Below are positions 62,632 through 64,000 of a DNA stretch of 64,000 nt, in pieces; position 1 is the stretch's first letter; the number at the start of each line of letters is the position of its first letter. Origin of the DNA: Desulfotruncus alcoholivorax DSM 16058 (GTDB lineage: Bacteria; Bacillota; Desulfotomaculia; Desulfotomaculales; Desulfallaceae); NCBI RefSeq assembly GCF_000430885.1, contig NZ_AUMW01000020.1:1-64000 (forward strand). The letters are read 5' to 3'. The notes below the pieces were generated by a model, which had not been told where the DNA came from, ran no database searches, and worked only from the letters and a program-made list of their open reading frames with translations. The position numbers and the translations under genes were made by a program.

Positions 62632-62683
62632 ATTGTTACAGTAAATCTACCGAACGTTCAGTAGATAAATTGTAACAATATAA
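62632..62683. promoter_or_regulatory. long dyad before mutase operon (probable TetR 3 operator)
   Basis: ATCTACCGAAC at 62645 and GTTCAGTAGAT at 62656 pair with one mismatch as a 22-bp dyad. Weaker pairing (ATTGTTACA with TGTAACAAT) extends it to both sides. It is centred 125 bases upstream of the mutase start. Confidence 0.65.
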
Positions 62684-62803
62684 TTACTATTCTGTCAAGT
62701 ATGTTTGTATACACCTTGTGTTCATTCTGTGATAATGTCACCTTGAAATCTTTCTGAGAAAATGTCACCCCAGTTAAGATAAAATGAAAGGATGATATTA
62801 TCA

Positions 62804-63189
62804 ATGACACAGAATGAACGAAATAAGCTTTATATTGCCCGTTGTCTAATCGACGGAAAATGACCATCAGCGAAGATGCAGAGATTTTAAGCCTAAACGA
62901 ACGCCAAGTAAAACGCATTAAGAAGGGGGTCAAGGAACATTGCGAGGCGATTGTAATCCATAAAAACAGAGGCCGGAAACCTACGCATGCTTTATCTGAT
63001 GAGGTTAAAAATACCGTTGTCGAGCTAAAAAAATCAGAGAAATATACAAAAGCTAATTTCTCCTATTTTCAAGAGCTCCTGGAGGAGCATGAATCGATCA
63101 GTATTAGCAAGCCTTCGGTCTACAGAATACTTGTTTCCAATGGGCTTACAAGCCCCAAGAAACATTCTAAAGTGAAACATCATAGTTGA
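62804..63189 (+). pseudogene. ISNCY/IS1202-type transposase N-terminus, frameshifted
   Basis: An ATG at 62804 gives MTQNERNKLYIARCLIDGK, a TGA, and in the next frame MTISEDAEILSLNERQVKRI, then NRGRKPTHALSDEVKNTVVE and SKPSVYRILVSNGLTSPKKH before it ends. This is the helix-turn-helix part of ISNCY-type transposases; the DDE core is lost. It inserted between the third TetR gene and the operator it probably serves. Confidence 0.7.
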
Positions 63190-63839
63190 CCTCCGTTTAT
63201 ACAAGACTGAATGACGTTGATAACAGTAACCTTATATTTCCGGTATAGGTCACCCGCATCCTTGTTTCCTGTAATCTGTCTAACCGTTGGTAGGGAAATA
63301 AAAAAGTACGTTACCGACCCCAGGAGATGAATCAGAAACAGCGCCGGGTCCAAATGACGAAGTTTGCCCTCGCTTTTCATCCTGTCTAGCGGAAGACGCA
63401 TTGCTTCCACCACGCCGGCCAGATGCATGTGCCGCGCCTTGGCGAGGCGGTCAGAGTTCTCCATTAATTCGCGCATAATAATCTGGAGATAGTTGGTATT
63501 CAACTGAGCCCATTCCATGAGCCGCTCCACCATTACCTGCACCTGTTTCGAATCGTCACCGGAATCTGTGGGTAAGTTATCGATTACCATCTTCATGCTT
63601 TCCGCAATTCGTTTTAACACTGCGGCATAGAGCTTTTCCTTAGATGGAAAATAATACAAAATAGAAGAGTTGGCGATACCGAGAGTGGCTCCAATTTCCC
63701 GCACTGACGTCCCGGAGTAGCCCTTTTTGGCGAACAATTCCTCCGCAACCAGCAGCAGCCGTTCCCGCGTATTGTCGGGACGTTCCGTTGTTTCGCCAAA
63801 AACCCCGGTTTTGACTGTTTGCCTACCTTCTTTCAGCAT
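63180..63839 (-). CDS. TetR-family regulator 3
   Basis: I place the start at ATG 63839, eight bases after CGGAGGA. The 219-residue protein has the helix-turn-helix LLLVAEELFAKKGYSGTSVR with ATLGIANSSILYYFPSKEKL and an AcrR-like ligand domain. It lies upstream of the mutase operon on the same strand, with only the transposase remnant between, and a near-perfect dyad stands before the mutase gene. It is the natural candidate regulator. The last 160 bases of the window hold nothing further that I can name. Confidence 0.85.
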   Translation of the reverse strand: MLKEGRQTVKTGVFGETTERPDNTRERLLLVAEELFAKKGYSGTSVREIGATLGIANSSILYYFPSKEKLYAAVLKRIAESMKMVIDNLPTDSGDDSKQVQVMVERLMEWAQLNTNYLQIIMRELMENSDRLAKARHMHLAGVVEAMRLPLDRMKSEGKLRHLDPALFLIHLLGSVTYFFISLPTVRQITGNKDAGDLYRKYKVTVINVIQSCINGGQL

Positions 63840-64000
63840 ACAATGCGTCCTCCGTATTAATTCTTTTTGTTGATTCCACATTATTACTATACCAACGACG
63901 GCATCGCCAGTCAAAGCCTGGATCGGAGCAATTGGAGGCGGTGACTTTAAAACTTAACATAATGAATAGAGAATTATCCGAAGTCAGTCACATAAAAAAA

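Overview
The window looks like a chromosome segment of an anaerobic, spore-forming-type Gram-positive bacterium of the Peptococcaceae/Desulfotomaculales kind (Pelotomaculum- or Desulfotomaculum-like). I infer this from strong AGGAGG-type ribosome binding sites, frequent GTG/TTG starts, small DUF1540/DUF2680-type proteins, a corrinoid-enzyme reactivase, and acyl-CoA catabolic clusters with an HdrD-like Fe-S protein. No species can be fixed from sequence alone.

Layout. (1) 0-5.7 kb: a copper/metal island with an intact CopA P-type ATPase, a collapsed second CopA copy, and several small Met/His/Cys-rich proteins. (2) 5.8-15.8 kb: a signalling block on the + strand. It holds a CRP-like/AAA+/polyferredoxin membrane fusion, an RsbU-P/RsbW/RsbV-like partner-switching set followed by an RsbQ-like alpha/beta hydrolase, a MASE3-HD-GYP phosphodiesterase, a chemoreceptor, and a lipoprotein made of 13-residue Met-rich repeats. 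(3) 15.8-25.2 kb: a pseudogene graveyard (multicopper oxidase, DUF3987, LysR, YeiH, SLH protein, leuS, transposases) with a few intact genes (DUF202, corrinoid reactivase-like ASKHA protein, DsrE) and tRNA-Arg(CCG).

(4) 25.2-42.7 kb: a large acyl-CoA degradation locus. A minus-strand operon encodes a biotin-dependent acyl-CoA carboxylase (BCCP, biotin carboxylase, two carboxyltransferases). It is separated from a long plus-strand operon by a TetR gene. The plus operon encodes enoyl-CoA hydratase, two acyl-CoA dehydrogenases, a MaoC hydratase, AtuA split into two genes, three acyl-CoA ligases and an HdrD-like Fe-S protein. A repeated TTTGACC motif lies at both promoters. The gene set recalls the atu/liu pathways for acyclic terpenes and branched acids, in which an acyl-CoA is carboxylated during breakdown. 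(5) 42.7-46.9 kb: IS3 element, integrase/IstB/transposase debris, palindromes, and a small operon with an in-frame TAG.

(6) 46.9-57 kb: a second, minus-strand acyl-CoA locus (two ligases, thiolase, HMG-CoA-synthase-like/DUF35 fusion, 3-hydroxyacyl-CoA dehydrogenase, acyl-CoA dehydrogenase, enoyl-CoA hydratase) with its own TetR and a 22-bp site present at two promoters. (7) 57-64 kb: a third minus-strand locus with a two-subunit B12-dependent acyl-CoA mutase of unusual active-site sequence, a crotonase, a ligase and an SDR. A near-perfect dyad lies in front of it and a third TetR stands upstream. A plausible whole is three separately regulated modules that activate carboxylic acids to CoA thioesters and feed them to beta-oxidation, with carboxylation or carbon-skeleton rearrangement to bypass branches. 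The substrates are unknown. The most promising candidates for something undescribed are the divergent mutase module, the split-AtuA/two-carboxyltransferase module, and the redox fusion protein next to the partner-switching set.
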